From: a virus
Strand: one strand, 5' to 3'
DNA: 64,000 nt
IMG/VR virus record: IMGVR_UViG_3300013132_000036
Span: 20,524 to 84,523 of that record
Below the pieces are notes generated by a model. That model had not been told where the DNA came from. It searched no databases and saw nothing but the letters and a program-made list of their open reading frames with translations. Every line of letters begins with the position of its first letter. The stretch's first letter is position 1. Both the position numbers and the translations under genes were made by a program. Below are positions 62,091 through 64,000 of the stretch, piece by piece.

Positions 62091-62696
62091 CTATCTCCTA
62101 AAAATGTTCTTTTGTGCTAATTTTGTTTTTATATCAGTAACAGAAACGTTTTTCTTTGCTCTACTCCTACATTGTCCTATATCAGGTCCAAATATTAGTC
62201 TTCCCTCAGTAACAAGTATTTGTTGCTGTCCCTCTTGTAGTAAATTAGGAGGAAGGGGGACTTCTGCTAGATTAGACACGTTTTTAGCGTTAAGATATTC
62301 TAAACGATCTTTGCTAACCTGCGATATTTTATCCTGTAGCTCTTTCCTGAAAGATCTTGCTTTTTGTTTTTGGGAAGAAACAGCCTTACCACTCTGAAAT
62401 AAATCGGTAACCATTTGATCTCCTGGTACTAATAATATCTCTCCTGAATTAACACTTAATGGATTTGATATATTATTAAGTTTTAATAGGGTTCCTAATC
62501 TAGATGTGTCACCTAGATATTGCATAGAAACTAAATCAGGCCTCATTTTTGTTTCATCAGTAACAAAAGCTATTGCTTTTATAGAGTATCTTACTGCTCT
62601 AGCAACCCATGAAGGAGTTAACAGGTCAACATACCTATCCTGTGTATTAGGATTAGTAAAGAAGGGCTTATCATTTATAATATCTATTGTTAGCAT
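62091..62696 (-). CDS. LysM-containing baseplate protein, gp53-like
   Basis: A 201-residue protein. Residues 54-97 (RPDLVSMQYLGDTSRLGTLL, KLNNISNPLSVNSGEILLVP) follow the LysM pattern found in gp53-like wedge proteins and other baseplate clamps. An N-terminal strand and arginine-rich helix (SWVARAVRYSIKAIAF) precede it. The C-terminal half is helical and basic (RSFRKELQDKISQVSKDRLE). In T4, gp53 binds wedges together. The match here is by motif and position only. Confidence 0.55.
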   Translation of the reverse strand: MLTIDIINDKPFFTNPNTQDRYVDLLTPSWVARAVRYSIKAIAFVTDETKMRPDLVSMQYLGDTSRLGTLLKLNNISNPLSVNSGEILLVPGDQMVTDLFQSGKAVSSQKQKARSFRKELQDKISQVSKDRLEYLNAKNVSNLAEVPLPPNLLQEGQQQILVTEGRLIFGPDIGQCRSRAKKNVSVTDIKTKLAQKNIFRR

Positions 62697-62712
62697 TTTT
62701 TATAATTTATAT

Positions 62713-64000
62713 TTAACCGCCTGGTCCCTGAGCATTAGTTTCTGTTCCTGTAAGAGGATCTATATTTTCCTCTACTATATTGTAAATGTTTTGTCCTGCA
62801 GTATTATTAACAAAGTTACCTTGAGTGTTAACAAAGGCATTGGTGGTTTCTTTGCTGCTAACTAGCTGACCTAAGTACAATCTTCCGTTACCCCTATTAA
62901 ACATAGATTCCCAATCCCCTCTGTGTCTTTGCCTTCCTGGTATAAGCTGTAATGAAACAGTCATTTCAGTTGGAAAATCATCAGGTCCTAAATCGTCATT
63001 GAAATTTATTTTTACATTGTTACAAACCAAATTACCCATCATGGCTATAGGATTTAAAGGGTTACCCACAGTCAAATGCCATTCTCCAGTTGGATAACCA
63101 CTTAACATGATTGGACTGTAGTAGATTTTTTTAAGGAATGCCTCGGATAGCATAACGGCAATCGATTTAGAAAGCTGTGTTCCCTCAAATTTAAATGTGT
63201 CAGGATTGCTTATGAATTTCTGAACATCAGCATAAACAGCAGAAACTCCTTTATTTACTTCTTCCTCTTGCGCTTTAGCTTTATTAACTTCACCAGCTGA
63301 TAACATTTTTCCCACCACATCTCTTATATAATTAATAGGATCAGTTATAGATTTTGCATATCCAGCAGGACCTCCAGGGAATCCCATACCTACTGCGGTT
63401 TGTTGTATTCTTATCTCGGGTGTCAAAAACTGTCCATAGTCAGTACCAACAGATAATACATTGGCCATTAAATCTAGAAATAACAATTTAGAATTAACCT
63501 CACCTGCAGAAGTAAGAGTATAATGAAAATTCAGGGTGAAACTATTAGTCCCTCCAGAAAATCCTTGCTGTCTAATTGCAACTTGATTTACTGTGTTTAG
63601 ATTAACGAATATTTTTTTAGAAAGCGGACCATCTGCAGTCACAGCTTCATCTAAAAGAGCTCTTTGTAATTTATTTATATTTTTTTCGGGAGCAACTATA
63701 GTACCTATCAATTTATCAAAAGCCTCTATATCTTCCGCTCCTATAGTGTTAGTTCCACTAGTTATTGCTGCTTTTATTAAATCTCCGTACGGGGTGTTCA
63801 TTAATCCAGGATCCCCAGTCTGTTCGTTTTTCATTGGTTCCTGTGTTTGTAAAGAGAAATTTAATCCTGTATCTATACCTAATATGGTACTAAGATTGTT
63901 TTGTGTTTCTCCTCCGAAAAAAGTAACTAATTGAGCAACTGGAAGAGATGTATTAAAAGCAGCATCAGTATCCTGTAATATACCTAAGTCTTTTATTGGC
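62713..64000 (-). CDS. Virion structural protein, 5' end beyond the right edge
   Basis: The frame stays open to the right edge, so the gene is partial and the ATG at 63834 is internal or at best doubtful: 55 further codons without a stop precede it (PIKDLGILQDTDAAFNTSL, VAQLVTFFGGETQNNLSTIL). Distinctive segments are NSFTLNFHYTLTSAGEVNS, TGEWHLTVGNPLNPIAMMGN and FPTEMTVSLQLIPGRQRHR with DWESMFNRGNGRLYLG. It looks like a tail or baseplate component of large myoviruses. The precise role was not recognised. Confidence 0.65.
   Translation of the reverse strand, partial: PIKDLGILQDTDAAFNTSLPVAQLVTFFGGETQNNLSTILGIDTGLNFSLQTQEPMKNEQTGDPGLMNTPYGDLIKAAITSGTNTIGAEDIEAFDKLIGTIVAPEKNINKLQRALLDEAVTADGPLSKKIFVNLNTVNQVAIRQQGFSGGTNSFTLNFHYTLTSAGEVNSKLLFLDLMANVLSVGTDYGQFLTPEIRIQQTAVGMGFPGGPAGYAKSITDPINYIRDVVGKMLSAGEVNKAKAQEEEVNKGVSAVYADVQKFISNPDTFKFEGTQLSKSIAVMLSEAFLKKIYYSPIMLSGYPTGEWHLTVGNPLNPIAMMGNLVCNNVKINFNDDLGPDDFPTEMTVSLQLIPGRQRHRGDWESMFNRGNGRLYLGQLVSSKETTNAFVNTQGNFVNNTAGQNIYNIVEENIDPLTGTETNAQGPGG

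Noticed and set aside
61846-62397. 183-codon plus-strand ORF with hydrophobic stretches
   Set aside because: Antisense to the LysM/gp53-like and hub genes. Cys/Phe-rich composition without motifs.
1-64000. tRNA genes, integrase or attachment sites
   Set aside because: No cloverleaf-like segment, recombinase or flanking repeats were noticed. The gaps are too short to hide most of these.

Overview
The window reads as part of the genome of a large, AT-rich, contractile-tailed (T4-like) bacteriophage that infects a Bacteroidota host. T4-type core genes are recognisable: a B-family DNA polymerase, UvsW, a UvsY candidate, the gp61 primase, gp32, gp6, gp25, a gp5-like OB spike and a gp27-like hub. 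The host inference rests on four things. There is a 59-residue Hc1/H1-like histone of the kind common in Bacteroidota. A DUF4494-like small protein lies beside it. SBBP and two-component-type beta-propellers occur in a structural protein. Start regions are A-rich and lack Shine-Dalgarno sequences. No tRNA, CRISPR, integrase or IS element was seen.

Layout. Almost everything is on the minus strand and tightly packed, often with ATGA-type overlaps. (1) 0-1.6 kb: a MazG-like fragment and the N-terminal half of a split DNA polymerase. (2) 1.6-13.9 kb: an accessory block with an MBD4-like DNA glycosylase, a homing-endonuclease-like ORF, the DUF4494-like and Hc1-like genes behind a strong terminator, and then a run of proteins. 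Many of these share an N-terminal signature resembling the capsid-targeting peptide of T4 internal head proteins. The run includes a MoxR AAA+ ATPase, a VWA protein, a DUF2201-type metallopeptidase, a ligase-like/NMN adenylyltransferase fusion and a very acidic protein. (3) 13.9-18.9 kb: replication and recombination genes (UvsW, UvsY-like, gp61, gp32, RuvC-like). (4) 18.9-37.7 kb: tail, fibre and appendage proteins, plus a spanin-like membrane protein. (5) 37.8-39.0 kb: a plus-strand island of PhoH and a cysteine-peptidase endolysin. (6) 39.0-64.0 kb: the baseplate and hub operon. It runs from a gene cut by the right edge through LysM/gp53-like, gp27-like, tube-fold, gp5-like and a giant unknown protein. 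It continues with an S1-domain protein, an amidoligase-like protein, gp25 and gp6, and ends in a 2,259-residue wedge/propeller fusion.

How it may work together. Six proteins between 1.6 and 13.9 kb carry clear copies of the N-terminal signature (aromatic residues followed by Glu) and three carry weaker ones. No replication or tail protein carries it. The simplest reading is that these proteins are sorted into the prohead, trimmed by a gp21-type protease and delivered with the DNA. On that reading the MoxR ATPase and metallopeptidase would be virion-delivered, with the VWA protein as partner. This is the best candidate for an undescribed system here. It is inferred from sequence and needs virion proteomics. 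A recurring GATATATA motif 14-22 nt upstream of several operon heads is a candidate late-promoter element.

Limits. Functions of the large tail proteins are mostly inferred from context and fold-like patterns. Residue ranges in very large proteins are approximate.
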